Shown: piece after piece, positions 6,821-6,949 of the stretch
Numbering within the stretch: position 1 is the stretch's first letter
Layout of the letters: the number at the start of each line of letters is the position of its first letter
Origin: an uncultured Alphaproteobacteria bacterium
GTDB taxonomy: Bacteria; Pseudomonadota; Alphaproteobacteria; RF32; CAG-239
DNA: 6,949 nucleotides
Assembly: GCA_944392185.1 (NCBI GenBank)
Contig: CALXVW010000044.1
Location: 1-6,949 of the forward strand
Direction: 5' to 3'
The notes under the pieces: generated by a model
Told to the model about the DNA's origin: nothing
The model's input: only the letters and a program-made list of their open reading frames with translations
The model's database searches: none
Made by a program: the position numbers and the translations under genes

Positions 6821-6949
6821 CTAGGCAAGGGCAAGGCGCTCCTTACGCTTTTTTGCTTTGGCAACGCGTGCTTCAGCCCTTCTTTGGCGTTCCAAAATCT
6901 TTGCCTGCTCCTCTGCCGGCGGAGAGAGCCGGGTCTTGGGAGAACCGAG
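6821..6949 (-). CDS. C-terminal end of an unidentified gene, truncated by the window edge
   Basis: An open frame enters from the right edge and runs 42 codons to a TAG at 6821-6823. The peptide is strongly basic and helical in character: a Pro-containing start (SPKTRLSPP) followed by AEEQAKILERQRRAEARVAKAKKRKERL with Lys, Arg, Ala and Glu in a pattern that suits a charged helix or nucleic-acid-binding tail. The well-placed terminator 15 nt downstream supports this as a real gene end. Too little is visible to name a family. It does not look like the end of a DUF58 or MoxR protein, the usual upstream neighbours of bat genes, but this is a judgement from a short tail. Confidence 0.65.
   Translation of the reverse strand, partial: LGSPKTRLSPPAEEQAKILERQRRAEARVAKAKKRKERLALA

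Overview
The window carries one leftward (minus-strand) gene cluster of the Bat ('Bacteroides aerotolerance') type, followed downstream by an unusual two-domain hydrolase gene and an array of GC-rich hairpin repeats. The gene content (DUF4381 protein, BatA, a fused BatB-BatC and BatD) is the layout usual in Proteobacteria. Together with moderate GC content this suggests a proteobacterium, possibly an uncultured alphaproteobacterium. That assignment is an inference; no rRNA or marker gene is present.

Layout from right to left, the direction of transcription: (1) 6821-6949, the last 42 codons of a gene truncated by the window edge, with a Lys/Arg/Ala-rich tail, then a strong intrinsic terminator. 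(2) About 105 bp of AT-rich intergenic DNA with a possible promoter and a perfect 9-bp inverted repeat. (3) A DUF4381 membrane protein, batA, a batB/batC fusion and batD, packed with an ATGA overlap, a TAATG overlap and a 12-nt gap. (4) After a 42-nt gap without a visible terminator, a 495-aa protein joining an N-terminal class I glutamine amidotransferase-like peptidase (C26, gamma-glutamyl hydrolase/PuuD type) to a C-terminal VanX/DdpX-type D-Ala-D-Ala dipeptidase (M15D). Both sets of catalytic residues are present. (5) 1-190, four 16-nt hairpins, each preceded by a conserved AGCTAAGTTATGC-like block. The array runs into the 3' end of the dipeptidase gene and off the left edge of the window.

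In the expected model, BatA and BatB/C are inner-membrane proteins exposing von Willebrand A (VWA) and TPR domains, BatD is a secreted, membrane-anchored beta-rich protein, and the DUF4381 protein is a small membrane partner. Together they probably form an envelope complex, usually worked by a MoxR AAA+ ATPase. No moxR or DUF58 gene lies directly upstream here: the cluster begins after another gene's terminator. The downstream C26-M15D protein has no signal peptide and looks cytoplasmic. Turnover of peptidoglycan peptides is a plausible role and would fit an envelope operon, but it is inferred.

Most worth a second look: the C26-M15D fusion, the covarying hairpin array that supplies the end and stop codon of that gene, the degenerate metal site in the BatB VWA domain beside an intact one in BatA, and the signal-peptide-like segment buried at the BatB-BatC junction.
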